A DNA stretch of 64,000 nucleotides from Telmatherina bonti (GCA_933228915.1 OW121821.1:41269448-41333447); one strand, 5' to 3'. Counted from the stretch's first letter, positions 22,356 to 34,600 are shown. The notes: generated from the letters alone by a model not told the origin. Translations and numbers: made by a program.

Positions 22356-24920
22356 CATGATGAGAATCTCCCGTTCCACCACATCACCATGAGAATCTCC
22401 TGTTCCACCTCATCATGATGAGAATCTCCCGTTCCACCTCATCATGATGAGAATCTCCCGTTCCACCTCATCACCATGAGAATCTCCCGTTCCACCTCAT
22501 CATGATGAGAATCTCCCGTTCCACCTCATCATGAGAATCTCCCGTTCCACCTCATCACCATGAGAATCTCCCATTCCACCTCATCATGATGAGAATCTCC
22601 CGTTCCACCTCATCACCATGAGAATCTCCGGTTCCACCTCATCATGATGAGAATCTCCCGTTTCACCACATCATGATGAGAATCTAAAATTCCACCTCAT
22701 CATGATGAGAATCTCCCGTTCCACCTCATCATGATGAGAATCTCCCGTTCCACCTCATCATGATGAGAATCTCCCGTTCCACCTCATCACCATGAGAATC
22801 TCCCGTTCCACCTCATCACCATGAGAATCTCCCGTTCCACCTCATCACCATGAGAATCTCCCGTTCCACCTCATCACCATGAGAATCTCCCGTTCCACCT
22901 CATCACCATGAGAATCTCCCGTTCCACCACATCACCATGAGAATCTCCCGTTCCACCACATCACGATGAGAATCTCCCGTTCCACCTCATCACCATGAGA
23001 ATCTCCCGTTCCACCTCATCACCATGAGAATCTCCCGTTCCACCTCATCATGATGAGAATCTCCCGTTCCACCACATCATGATGAGAATCTCCCGTTCCA
23101 CCTCTTCACCATGAGAATCTCTCGTTCCACCTCATCACCATGAGAATCTCCCGTTCCACCTCATCACCATGAGAATCTCCCGTTCCACCTCATCACCATG
23201 AGAATCTCCCGTTCCACCTCATCACCATGAGAATCTCCCGTTCCACCTCATCATGATGAGAATCTCCCGTTCCACCTCATCACCATGAGAATCTCCCGTT
23301 CCACCTCATCACCATGAGAATCTCCCGTTCCACCTCATCATGATGAGAATCTCCCGTTCCACCACATCATGATGAGAATCTCCCGTTCCACCTCTTCACC
23401 ATGAGAATCTCTCGTTCCACCTCATCACCATGAGAATCTCCCGTTCCACCTCATCACCATGAGAATCTCCCGTTCCACCTCATCACCATGAGAATCTCCC
23501 GTTCCACCACATCACCATGAGAATCTCCCGTTCCACCACATCATGATGAGAATCTCCCGTTCCACCTCATCACCATGAGAATCTCCCGTTCCACCTCATC
23601 ACCATGAGAATCTCCCGTTCCACCTCATCATGATGAGAATCTCCCGTTCCACCACATCATGATGAGAATCTCCCGTTCCACCTCATCACCATGAGAATCT
23701 CCCGTTCCACCTCATCATGATGAGAATCTCCCGTTCCACCTCATCACCATGAGAATCTCCCGTTCCACCTCATCATGATGAGAATCTCCCGTTCCACCAC
23801 ATCACCATGAGAATCTCCCGTTCCACCACATCACCATGAGAATCTCCCGTTCCACCTCATCACCATGAGAATCTCCCGTTCCACCTCATCACCATGAGAA
23901 TCTCCCGTTCCACCTCATCACCATGAGAATCTCCCGTTCCACCACATCACCATGAGAATCTCCCGTTCCACCACATCACCATGAGAATCTCCCGTTCCAC
24001 CTCATCACCATGAGAATCTCCCGTTCCACCTCATCACCATGAGAATCTCCCGTTCCTCCTCATCACCATGAGAATCTCCCGTTCCACCTCATCACCATGA
24101 GAATCTCCCGTTCCACCTCATCACCATGAGAATCTCCCGTTCCACCTCATCACCATGAGAATCTCCCGTTCCACCTCATCACCATGAGAATCTCCCGTTC
24201 CACCTCATCACCATGAGAATCTCCCGTTCCACCACATCACCATGAGAATCTCCCGTTCCACCACATCATGATGAGAATCTCCCGTTCCACCTCATCACCA
24301 TGAGAATCTCCCGTTCCACCTCATCACCATGAGAATCTCCCGTTCCACCTCATCATGATGAGAATCTCCCGTTCCACCACATCATGATGAGAATCTCCCG
24401 TTCCACCTCATCACCATGAGAATCTCCCGTTCCACCTCATCATGATGAGAATCTCCCGTTCCACCTCATCACCATGAGAATCTCCCGTTCCACCTCATCA
24501 TGATGAGAATCTCCCGTTCCACCACATCACCATGAGAATCTCCCGTTCCACCACATCACCATGAGAATCTCCCGTTCCACCTCATCACCATGAGAATCTC
24601 CCGTTCCACCTCATCACCATGAGAATCTCCCGTTCCACCTCATCACCATGAGAATCTCCCGTTCCACCTCATCACCATGAGAATCTCCCGTTCCACCACA
24701 TCATGATGAGAATCTCCCGTTCCACCTCATCACCATGAGAATCTCCCGTTCCACCTCATCACCATGAGAATCTCCCGTTCCACCTCATCACCATGAGAAT
24801 CTCCCGTTCCACCTCATCACCATGAGAATCTCCCGTTCCACCACATCATGATGAGAATCTCCCGTTCCACCACATCACCATGAGAATCCCCCGTTCCACC
24901 TCATCACCATGAGAATTTCC
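22356..24920 (+). repeat. 29-bp minisatellite, array 2
   Basis: About 88 units of the same 29-bp repeat as 5012-7180, in the same orientation. Units are much more uniform. The main variation is the two-state CACCAT/CATGAT ending and CCTCAT/CCACAT. Larger periods are visible: a block with CCTCTTCACCATG and CTCTCGTTCC recurs 290 bp apart (ten units; near 23102 and 23392), and a longer order of units recurs 725 bp apart (25 units; from 23651 and 24376). Confidence 0.97.
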
Positions 24921-25221
24921 TGCTGGACATGGTCTGCAGCAGTAGTTATTACACCAGCAGCAGCCTTAACCGTTGTTACAAAGCAGGATGGATCCATTAT
25001 TTTATTCCTCTAACCGACTTCTCCGGCCCCCCGAGAAAGTTCCCTCCATGATGTTAGCATGGAGGCTCATGATGAGCAGTGTGAGTTTCATCCTGATGTG
25101 GACCAGCAGGGCAGGTATTTACCTTTGCAGAGATGCTGTGGGAGTAATGACAGTTTTGTTACCTAATCTCTATCTGGAGAGCTTACAAGCAGGTTCTCTG
25201 GGGAGGGATCTCATACTCCGG
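24921..25221. other. Unique sequence
   Basis: A 95-codon frame from 24973 has no recognisable domain and its 3' end runs into MITE sequence. It is not considered a gene. Confidence 0.45.
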
Positions 25222-25292
25222 TCTCGAGGACCGCCAACCCTGCAGGTTTTAGGTGTTTAACTGCACCAACACATCTGAGTCAAATTAAATAG
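25222..25292 (+). mobile_element. Half of a foldback MITE
   Basis: CTCGAGGACCGCC, then CCTGCAGGTTTTAGGTG, then CACCAACACATCTGAGTC follow the order of the common fish foldback MITE arm. The opposite arm was not found. Confidence 0.55.
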
Positions 25293-26064
25293 ATCCAACA
25301 GCTTAAGTTTTGCAAAATGACATAATAATAAAAATAACAATATATTTTATTGTCTGGGCTGTTTTTTACAACTGGTTTCTACAGCTGGTCTGCAGACATT
25401 AACAGACAAGGTGAAGTTCTACCTGGAGGTTTTGCTCAGGATCTGTTCTTAGAGACTAGTATTCTGGATGTTTATCAGTGTTTCAGTTAAAAGAAATGGT
25501 TTTTTCTAACTCACAGGTCTACATGTAGCCCACAGCAAAGTGCTGAAATGTTTTTCTTTGTTTGGACTTTGCTCTTTTGAAATGCTTGAACTGAGAGCGA
25601 GATAAAGGTTTCGCCAATACAACCAGTAAGAACTGAAAACTACTGTGTGTATGTATGTATACATCTTTAGGTTGTTTCTTTTTTTTTTGTTTTTGGGTTC
25701 TTTTTTTTTTTTTTTTTAGGGTTCTTTTTTTTTCTTTCCTCTCCTTTATTTCCCATTATCTCTTTCACTTTATGTCTGCATCTATTTGATTTCACTTTCC
25801 CTATGAGGTGTTTTCTCTTCTTTCTCTTTCTGTCTTTCTTCTGTCCTCTCTGGTCCAGCAGTACAAAATCTACAATGCAAACAATAACGCAAAATAAATA
25901 TAGAAATAAAATAAAAATTCAGAAAGTCAAGGGGATCATTATATCTCTAAAGCTTCCCTTGGCAAAGTAAATTTGCTCAGCAGAACACAGCATCCAGACC
26001 ATCATTCTGCTGCCTAGATGCTGGACAAGACACACACACACACACACAAAAAAAAAAAGAACTG
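25293..26064. other. AT-rich sequence with T-runs and a (CA)n
   Basis: Poly-T stretches occur at 25677-25735, pyrimidine-rich sequence to 25860, and (CA)n with an A-run at 26030-26058. No gene is seen. Confidence 0.65.
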
Positions 26065-26320
26065 AAAACTACTTTCAGCCCCGGTCGTGTCAACACTTTC
26101 GCCACAAACTCGAACCCTTCACACTTCGTGTTGGACTCCATCAAAGCTGCCACTTGGCACCGTTCCTGTTTGTGGTTTTCATGGACAGGACCTCAAGGCA
26201 GTCGGGGAGAGGAGGGCATCTGGTTTGGGAAGCTCAGGGCTGTATCCCTGCCAGATGGATGCGGTTCTGTTTGGGCTTTTTTACTCCAGGATCTTCTGCA
26301 TGCAGAATCACATGTTTGGT
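26065..26320 (+). pseudogene. RTE-like LINE reverse-transcriptase fragment
   Basis: The forward strand near 26154 encodes FLFVVFMDRTSRQS, equivalent to the conserved LSPxLFxxFMDRxSR block preceding the catalytic motif of fish RTE-type reverse transcriptases, and continues through a GGHLVW stretch. Where the catalytic YADD should follow, the sequence has lost bases and reads PDGCGS, so the enzyme is dead. This piece corresponds to a region upstream of the part at 20080-20698 and lies on the opposite strand, so it is a separate insertion. Confidence 0.6.
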
Positions 26321-26329
26321 AAAACCTTC

Positions 26330-27934
26330 ACAGATCCCAGTCAGAACCCAAAACTAAAATCATTTTCTTTTAAAAATTTACACTTTGAATGCATTCTGAC
26401 TACAATAACGTACATTTATCTCTGAATGTGTGAGATATTCAAATAAACTGCATTAATATCAGGTTTCATTAAATGTTATTATAATCACCTTCAGATATTT
26501 CAGTCCCTCCTGTCCTTCATTCCTAGCAGAGGACAGTTCTGCTCTTTCAACAAAATAAATCAATCATCTATCTTTTCATCTCCTATCATCCTCTTTTCAT
26601 CCTCCCACATGTGTCTTCTGTGTCGAGCCGCTCAGGCAGCAAAGCAGATTGATCTTTCACGGTCATGTCTCAGTCATCGGCCAGGGAGTCATCCAATTAG
26701 AAATGTTTGCAAAAAGTGGCCTGCTGTCTATTAACAAGGGACTCTGAAAATGCTTCTTTTCGCTTGCCTCAGTGTGGAGCTCTGCGAGCCACAGGAAGAA
26801 GTTTAGTTTTCCCCGACAGCTTGCAAACACACTGAGCTGTGAGGAGACATGCTGTACATTTATTATGCAGTAAATTCACACTGACAAAGTGAGCAAACAC
26901 TTTGTTGAAGAAAAGAGTTTCCAAACTGGTAGTTTGACATGTTTTGCAGCAAAGGAGAAGATTTTCTTTCAAGTGGAAACAGTTTTCCTACTTCTTCAAT
27001 GGAAAAGCAACCCGGCTGTCAGAGAGCCGAGCGATGATTGCAGAGGTTAGTTAATGGCATTTCCATGCTGTTGGCACAGGACCAAAGCCAGAACCAAGAC
27101 GAACTGCTCTTTGGTCACAACTCTGGAAAACATCACAAATGAAGAGGAAAATAAAGTTTGATCTGTTTCAGCTTCCACAACGATGAGTTTGACTTGGTAA
27201 AACTGAATAGTTGTAATAAGATCCCCAGAGCGAAGCTGTTTATCCGTGTTGAAAGAACCACTCGAGAAAAATTTTATTCCAGGTTTGCATCATTTGGAAA
27301 AATTTTATTCATTTATAATTGTTGATAATTTCATAATTTTAACTGAAACTGCTGCAAAAAAAGGTGAAATAGAACCAGACTAAGGCTCAAATAAAAACCA
27401 GAAAGTGCAACTTTTTCTGACATTTTTTGTAAACACGCCAGCAGGTTCAGGTTGGTGGTGCCAGTGGACGAAACGGAGCAAGTTGGAAACATCTGCATCG
27501 TTTTAGTTTGTTTCAGCAAATTAAATTAAAAAAATGAAAATAAGCCGTAAAAGGCCAACGTGTATAACCTCAGAGATGACGGAAATGAGTCCCTGCTGTC
27601 CAACATGTCAACACAACGATGTGTGGAACATGCTGTCTGCAGGCGTGTAACATTGTCATAACAGCGTTTTATTTACATTAATATCAGCACATGTATCATT
27701 ACATTGTGCGTGCACATCTCTGCTGCCTCAACAGAAGCTGCTGCAGCAGATTTCTGACATTTAGCTCCAGAGAAGAAAGCTAGCAGCTAGCATATGTTGC
27801 TTTAGCAGCTTGTAGCATCCCTGCAGGTTTCAGACACTCATCTTCGTAAACACAAAGCTGCACCAAATGCAGGATGAGCATCCTGTGTCATGTCATCAAG
27901 CCACCCTTATATCCATTCTGCGCCCACACACCCC
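26330..27934. other. Unique non-coding sequence
   Basis: No coding exon is recognised. The part 26600-27060, with CCAATTAG and a forkhead-like TGTTTGCAAAA, looks less decayed than its surroundings and is a candidate conserved non-coding stretch on impression only. An AGCTAGCAGCTAGC motif lies near 27778. Confidence 0.4.
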
Positions 27935-28496
27935 TGTCAGGGTGTGTCTCATCTTGTGTTCTAGATTCCTGTTTTATTTTCTAGTGTTGTGTCTTGTTTC
28001 CTGGTTTGGTTTCCTGTTCATCGGTTCATCTCGGACTCCGGCTTCCTCCCACCATCCAAAGACATGCATGTTAGGCTAATTGGTTCCTCTAACTTACCCA
28101 TAGGAGTGAGTGGTTGTTTGTCTCTGTGTGGCCCTGCGATGGACCGGCGAGCTGTCCAGGGTGTACCCTGCCTTTCACCCAAAGCCAGCTGGGATAGGCT
28201 CCAGCTTCCCCGCGACCCTGAATTGGATTAAACGGTTTGGAAAATGAATGAATGAGTGAATGAATGAATGGTTCACCTGGGTTCATGTAGTTCATTCACT
28301 TCACCTGTGTCTCGTTTTGTTCCTGTGTATTTATACCCCGTGATGTCTGTTCCCCATTGCTGGTTCATTGTGTTGGGTCCAGGTGTTCCTCCTGTGTTTT
28401 CTCGCTTTCAGTTTTTTTGTTTTTGGAAATGAACATCCTGACCCGCATCTCTGGCTCCCGTCTCTGCTTTTGGCTCCTCACCTTCACACCGTGACA
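27935..28496 (+). mobile_element. Solo LTR with nested retroelement
   Basis: The segment begins TGTCAGGGTGTG and ends CACACCGTGACA, a 12-bp terminal inverted repeat with one mismatch, and is flanked by the perfect 5-bp duplication ACCCC (27930-27934 and 28497-28501). A TATA-like TATTTATACC lies near 28328. No internal retrovirus-like genes adjoin, so this is a solo LTR or a short non-autonomous LTR element. The LTR is split by the L2-like tail at 28032-28269. Superfamily not determined. Confidence 0.65.
28032..28269 (+). mobile_element. L2/Maui-like retroelement 3' end, nested in the LTR
   Basis: It contains CATGCATGTTAGGCTAATTG, GTCCAGGGTGTACCCTGCC and GCTGGGATAGGCTCCAGC and ends in a (GAAT)n-type tail, a widespread 3' end of fish L2-type LINEs or SINEs using it. 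Flanks GGTTCATCT (28023-28031) and GGTTCACCT (28270-28278) look like a target duplication with one mismatch. Confidence 0.75.
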
Positions 28497-28646
28497 ACCC
28501 CCTTTCAAACACGATGTTACATCTCAAGGGGTTTTTCCAAAATAAATTCCCAAAAATGACCGAAATGGCAGATATGATGGATCGATCGATTTCCTTTATT
28601 TCCTACTGTAGTTAGTTTATAACTCAGACATAGATACAAACCGACA

Positions 28647-29175
28647 TGTTACGGCCCAGCCGGCTGGAATGTGGAGGAGGATGTTCCCAACACCCACACA
28701 AGTCAAGGATTGGCCGGTCTTCCTCATCTCCACCTCTACCCTTGGTGCCTCAGGATTGGTGGAGGACTTCAGAACCAAAGCTCATTGGCTACCTCCTCCG
28801 CCACGCTACTACTTAAGAGACGCCCTCATTCAGGGCAGCTGTGTCTGAGAGTGACACAGTTTGCAACTGTTGCCTGTGGTTTGCGCTGAGCTTTTGACTT
28901 CTGGGACTCTGACTTGCTGTAGATTTACAGAACCTGTAGTGTTTTCCTTTGTGGTATTGTCCTTGTGTGGATCCTGTCTGTGATTACAGAGCTTGTTTGA
29001 TTTTGTTTTATTTTATTAAGATTGAAGTGTAGTAGTGGGAAGTTTTGAGTTATCCCTTATTGTTTTTGCTGAATTCACCTATTTGTAAATAAATTTAGTG
29101 GTGAACTTTTAGTTGCTTGTTCCGTTTTATGTTACCGCCCCCTTTTTACCCCGAGACCCCACGGGGGTCGTAACA
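28647..29175 (+). mobile_element. Solo LTR-like element
   Basis: The 529-bp unit begins TGTTACG and ends CGTAACA, perfect inverted 7-bp termini of the TG...CA class. Flanks CGACA and CAACA agree at four of five bases. A polyadenylation signal AATAAA lies near 29089, about 85 bp before the end, as expected for an LTR. No internal coding region is present. It lies only 150 bp from the other LTR but has different termini, so it belongs to another family. Confidence 0.6.
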
Positions 29176-30622
29176 CAACAACATTAAAAGGCCACACATG
29201 TGATGCAAAAAGAAATGAATAAAATCCAACAAAGGAACAAGCTACATGTTAGGAAAAAAAAGTAGGAAGAAGTATAAAACTTATTAGTTCCAACCCATTT
29301 TTTCTAGATGTCAATACTACACAAAATGAAAATGCAGATGGAAAATTACAACCAGAAAGTCTCATCAGCCTCATTTTAATTATGATGCTCTAATAAACAC
29401 GGACATGAGGCCTTAGCCTGCGTAGCATCCATCCTCATGAGACCATACCTCACGGTTCCGACTGGCTTAAGTTTCCATTTCAGCACGGTAGGCCTACATC
29501 TGCACCGGCAGAAGGTGAAGGACATTGGGAAAATGACCTCAAAGCAGACCTGACGTGATCTTTTCCACTCGTCTCATTCTTAATCTGGATTAGATTTTCA
29601 CCCATCAAAACTCCAAACAGGTCCTAATGGTTCCTTCCTGCTGGAGGGAGGCACGTTGTGCAAAAGATTTCACATTCCTATAAGCAAATGTGTGCAGGTA
29701 AAAGAGTTATAGCTCGCATTTATCTCACCTTCAAGTGAATTTTTATGTAAATTAATCATAATGACACGGCGCATTGATCAGTGTTCAGCTCTGATTGGCT
29801 AATAAAGATCACCAGATGTCCCCTCAGCTTCTTGTTTCCTCTCCTTCCCTGCAATGCAGAAAAAATCTTTCATTTATGACTGAAGTTTTTCTGTTTTTGA
29901 CAATCCTAAAGCAGGATACTGCTGACGGCGTCAAGTCATTGGAGGAAAATGTTGCTTTGCTTTGCAAACTGATGAAATTTCCCAAATGCAGACGAGCTGC
30001 AGTGAAGCTGCTGCCGGTGTGGGAGGCTTTTAAATCTGCTTTTCCATGAAAACACATGAATACATTTATGAAAAACATCAGTAAGTTACATCCAACCATG
30101 CGTTATGCTTCTGTTTACCTTTTTTTGAGGTGTTTTTTTCAAGCTGAGATGAAAATGAGAAGGGAACTGGGGAAAAAAATCTCAGAACAGTTCGTAAAAA
30201 TAACTTTGGCTTAAAAGCAAAATGCCACGAAGGCCACTGGAAAGCCGCTGAGTGACTGAATCATGCTTAACAGAGAGCAGATTAAATGCCACAACGCTGA
30301 AAATAAGCAGTTTCCTTTACTAATGCAGCCGCATTCACATATTTATGCTGCATTTAGAAAATAAGCCATGAAGCAAACAAAGGCTCAGTTTTTCAGCTTT
30401 ATTCTGACATCTTGTGTCATCTGACATCTGAGACGGGATCAATGAGTCGGACACGGGGAGAACACGCTGCATCATCATGATGCCATCACACTGATAGGCT
30501 GCTATGATCATGTGACACAGAAGGAATAAACTTTTACTGGGCTTCACGTGACATTTTATTGCCTAAAACTCACAGAAGTGAAAATAAATGACATGTTTTG
30601 TACATCATTCATTTTAATGTGA

Positions 30623-30659
<37 letters not shown>

Positions 30660-30780
30660 GTCAAGCATTGCGTTCATAGTATTCCATAAACTGCTTGTAA
30701 AAATAACCTAAACCTTATTAATTTAACTGTTTTATGAGAAATATTTTCTAATAGCAAGAAACACTTTGGATGGAGGATTA
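29176..30780. other. Unique sequence with one (GT)n
   Basis: A (GT)n run lies at 30629-30659. Reading frames of 84-91 codons overlap each other on opposite strands at 29795-30099 without known motifs. The stretch 29690-29820 could be conserved non-coding sequence, untested. Confidence 0.5.
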
Positions 30781-30951
30781 TTAGGGCCACTAAAGAAAAA
30801 AAATCTCAGAATCCTGACTTTTTTTCTCAGATTTCAGACTTTAATCTCAGAATTCTGAGATTTTTCTGTATTTTCTGCTTTTGAATCTCAGCATCTCACC
30901 AAATCTGGTTCCTTGTCAGCAGCAGGCACAGTCCTGTATTATTTGTATATG

Positions 30952-31022
<71 letters not shown>

Positions 31023-31272
31023 AACCAAAAAGGAACTAAAAAGGAAAATCATTAATGGTTCAAAAGAGTATGCTGGTCTTCCGAGTCTTCCATGTTTCTA
31101 CTTCAGCTTCTACTTTTACCATAAAGATAAACTGAATATCTGTGCCGAGACATGGAAAGACCAAACACTGACTCACTGCTTGGACAACTTATTCACCAAA
31201 AATGTCTAACTTTAGGTTTCAAAAAGTTCTCAGAGTTCTGAGAGTTCTAGTTTTTTTCTTCAGTGGCCCTAA
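30781..31272. mobile_element. MITE with matching inverted ends
   Basis: The left end TTAGGGCCACTAAAGAAAAA and the right end (read inward TTAGGGCCACTGAAGAAAAA) are inverted copies with one difference. TTA/TAA next to GGGCC recalls PIF/Harbinger insertions, but the target duplication is ambiguous. Inside are a 20-bp perfect palindrome (30843-30862, AATCTCAGAATTCTGAGATT), a long (AT)n (30955-31019) and no transposase frame. Confidence 0.6.
30955..31019. repeat. (AT)n microsatellite
   Basis: Pure AT dinucleotide tract of about 60 bp inside the MITE. It can extrude as a cruciform and is likely length-polymorphic. Confidence 0.95.
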
Positions 31273-31552
31273 AACTCCTTCGTACCTTAAATTCATCCTA
31301 GAAGTTTCAGTAAGATCCCATCATGATATTAAAAGGGGAACTGAATGCACTTTCAGTTCTCTGATAAACCAAATAAACTTTGGAGCCCTACTTTGGTAAA
31401 AACGGTACATAGTTTGAGTTCTTCTCACTCACCGCCCTGACAGCACTGTTCAGGCAACGCTTTGATCCATGCAGCTCTTTTTTCCTCTGATTCTGGGTGT
31501 TTAGGTAGAGAAGCCTCTTCCATCCATCTGACCACAGCTCCTACTGCGTCCT
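31273..31552. other. Unique left flank of the giant array
   Basis: No gene is seen. The last unique bases before the array are near CTACTGCGTCCT (31541-31552). Confidence 0.6.
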
Positions 31553-31683
31553 GTCAGGCTGAAGTCGGGCCTGAAGTCGGGCTGAAGTTGGGAGTGAAGT
31601 CGGGCTGAAGTCGGGCTGAAGTCGGGGCTGAAGTCGAGCTGAAGTTGAGCTGAAGTCGGGACTGAAGTCGGGCTGAAGTCAAG

Positions 31684-34600
31684 CTGCAGTGGTTATGAAG
31701 TCGGGCTGAAGTCGGGGCTGAAGTCGGGGCTGAAGTCTGGGCTAAAGTCTGGGCTAAAGTCTGGGCTGAAGTCGGGGCTGAAGTCGGGGCTGAAGTCGGG
31801 CTGAAGTCGGGGCTGAAGTCGGGCTGAAGTCGGGGCTGAAGTCGAGCTGAAGTTGAGCTGAAGTCGGGACTGAAGTCGGGCTGAAGTCAAGCTGCAGTGG
31901 TTATGAAGTCGGGCTGAAGTCGGGGCTGAAGTCGGGACTAAAGTCGAGCTGAAGTCGGGCTGAAGTCGGGGCTGAAGTCGGGCTGAAGTCGGGGCTGAAG
32001 TCGGGACTGAAGTCGGGCTGAAGTCGGGGCTGAAGTCGGGCTGAAGTCGGGCTGAAGTCGGGGCTTAAGTCAGGCTGAAGTCGGGCTCAAGTCGGGGCTG
32101 AAGTCGGGGCTGAAGTCGGGACTGAAGTCGGGCTGAAGTTGAGCTGAAGTCGGGACTGAAGTCGGGCTGAAGTCAAGCTGCAGTGGTTATGAAGTCGGGC
32201 TGAAGTCGGGGCTGAAGTCGGGACTAAAGTCGGGCTGAAGTCGGGCTGAAGTCGGGGCTGAAGTCGGGCTGAAGTCAGGCTGAAGTCGGGACTGGAGTCG
32301 GGCTGAAGTCGGGGCTGAAGTCGGGGCTGAAGTCGGGCTGAAGTCGGGCTGAAGTCTGGGCTGAAGTCGGGCTGAAGTCGGGCTGAAGTCGGGCTGAAGT
32401 CGGGGCTGAAGTCGAGCTGAAGTCGAGCTGAAGTCGAGCTGAAGTCAGCTGAAGTCGGGGCTGAAGTCGGGGCTGAAGTCGGGGCTGAAGTCGGGCTGAA
32501 GTCGGGGCTGAAGTCGGGCTGAAGTCGGGCTGAAGTCGGGGCTTAAGTCAGGCTGAAGTCGGGCTCAAGTCGGGGCTGAAGTCGGGGCTGAAGTCGGGCT
32601 GAAGTCGGGACGATGTCGGGGCTGAAGTCGGGGCTGAAGTCGGGACTGAAGTCGGGACGATGTCGGGGCTGAAGTCGGGCTGAAGTCGGGGCTGAAGTCG
32701 GGCTGAAGTCGGGACTGAAGTCGGGACGATGTCGGGGCTGAAGTCGGGGCTGAAGTCGAGCTGAAGTCGAGCTGAAGTCAGCTGAAGTCGGGGCTGAAGT
32801 CGGGGCTGAAGTCGGGACTGAAGTCGGGACGATGTCGGGGCTGAAGTCGGGCTGAAGTCGGGGCTGAAGTCGGGGCTGAAGTCGGGACTGAAGTCGGGAC
32901 GATGTCGGGGCTGAAGTCGGGGCTGAAGTCGAGCTGAAGTCGAGCTGAAGTCAGCTGAAGTCGGGGCTGAAGTCGGGGCTGAAGTCGGGGCTGAAGTCGG
33001 GGCTGAAGTCGGGGCTGAAGTCGGGCTGAAGTCGGGCTGAAGTCGGGGCTTAAGTCAGGCTGAAGTCGGGCTCAAGTCGGGGCTGAAGTCGGGGCTGAAG
33101 TCGGGCTGAAGTCGGGACGATGTCGGGGCTGAAGTCGGGCTGAAGTCGGGACTGAAGTCGGGACGATGTCGGGGCTGAAGTCGGGGCTGAAGTCGGGACT
33201 GAAGTCGGGACGATGTCGGGGCTGAAGTCGGGCTGAAGTCGGGGCTGAAGTCGGGCTGAAGTCGGGCTGAAGTCGGGGCTGAAGTCGGGCTGAAGTCGAG
33301 CTGAAGTCGGGGCTGAAGTCGAGCTGAAGTCGGGGCTGAAATCGAGCTGAAATCGAGCTGAAGTCGGGGCTGAAGTCGGGGCTGAAGTCGAGCTGAAGTC
33401 GGGGCTGAAGTCGGGGCTGAAGTCGGGACTAAAGTCGGGCTGAAGTCGGGCTGAAGTCGGGGCTGAAGTCGGGCTGAAGTAAGGCTGAAGTCGGGACTGG
33501 AGTCGGGCTGAAGTCGGGCTGAAGTCGGGGCTGAAGTCTGGGCTGAAGTCGGGCTGAAGTCGGGCTGAAGTCGGGCTGAAGTCGGGGCTGAAGTCGGGAC
33601 TAAAGTCGGGACTGAAGTCGGGACTGAAGTCGGGCTGAAGTCGGGGCATAAGTCGGGGCATAAGTCGGGGCATAAGTCGGGGCATAAGTCGGGGCATAAG
33701 TCGGGGCATAAGTCGGGGCTGAAGTCGGGGCTGAAGTCGGGGCTGAAGTCGGGACTGAAGTCGGGGCTGAAGTCGGGGCTGAAGTCGGGGCTGAAGTCGG
33801 GGCTGAAGTCGGGCTGAAGTCGGGCTGAAGTCGGGCTGAAGTCGGGGCTGAAGTCGGGCTGAAGTCGGGGCTGAAGTCGGGACTGAAGTCGGGGCTGAAG
33901 TCGGGCTGAAGTCGAGCTGAAGTCGGGGCTGAAGTCGAGCTGAAGTCGGGGCTGAAATCGAGCTGAAATCGAGCTGAAGTCGGGGCTGAAGTCGGGGCTG
34001 AAGTCGGGGCTAAAGTCGGGCCTGAAGTCGGGCCTGAAGTCGGGCCTGAAGTCGGGCCTGAAGTCGGGGCTGAAGTCGGGCTGAAGTCGGGCGTGAAGTC
34101 GGGGCTGAAGTTGGGAGTGAAGTCGGGCCTGAAGTCGGGCCTGAAGTCGGGCCTGAAGTCGGGCCTGAAGTCGGGCCTGAAGTCGGGCTGAAGTCGGGGC
34201 TGAAGTCGGGGCTGAAGTCGGGGCTGAAGTCAGGAGTGAAGTCGGGCTGAAGTCGGGCCTGAAGTCGGGGCTGAAGTCGGGCTGAAGTCGGGGCTGAAGT
34301 CGGGGCTGAAGTCGAGCTGAAATCGAGCTGAAGTCGGGGCTGAAGTCGGGGCTGAAGTCGGGGCTGAAGTCGGGGCTGAAGTCGGGAGTGAAGTCGGGCC
34401 TGAAGTCGGGCCTGAAGTCGGGCCTGAAGTCGGGCCTGAAGTCGGGGCTGAAGTCGGGGCTGAAGTCGGGCTGAAGTCGGGCTGAAGTCGGGCGTGAAGT
34501 CGGGGCTGAAGTTGGGAGTGAAGTCGGGCCTGAAGTCGGGCCTAAAGTCGGGCCTGAAGTCGGGCCTGAAGTCGGGGCTGAAGTCGGGGCTGAAGTCGGG

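Noticed and set aside
26087..26425. 112-codon forward frame as a host gene
   Set aside because: Overlapping frames match the pattern of an RTE-like reverse transcriptase with a damaged catalytic site. A relic.
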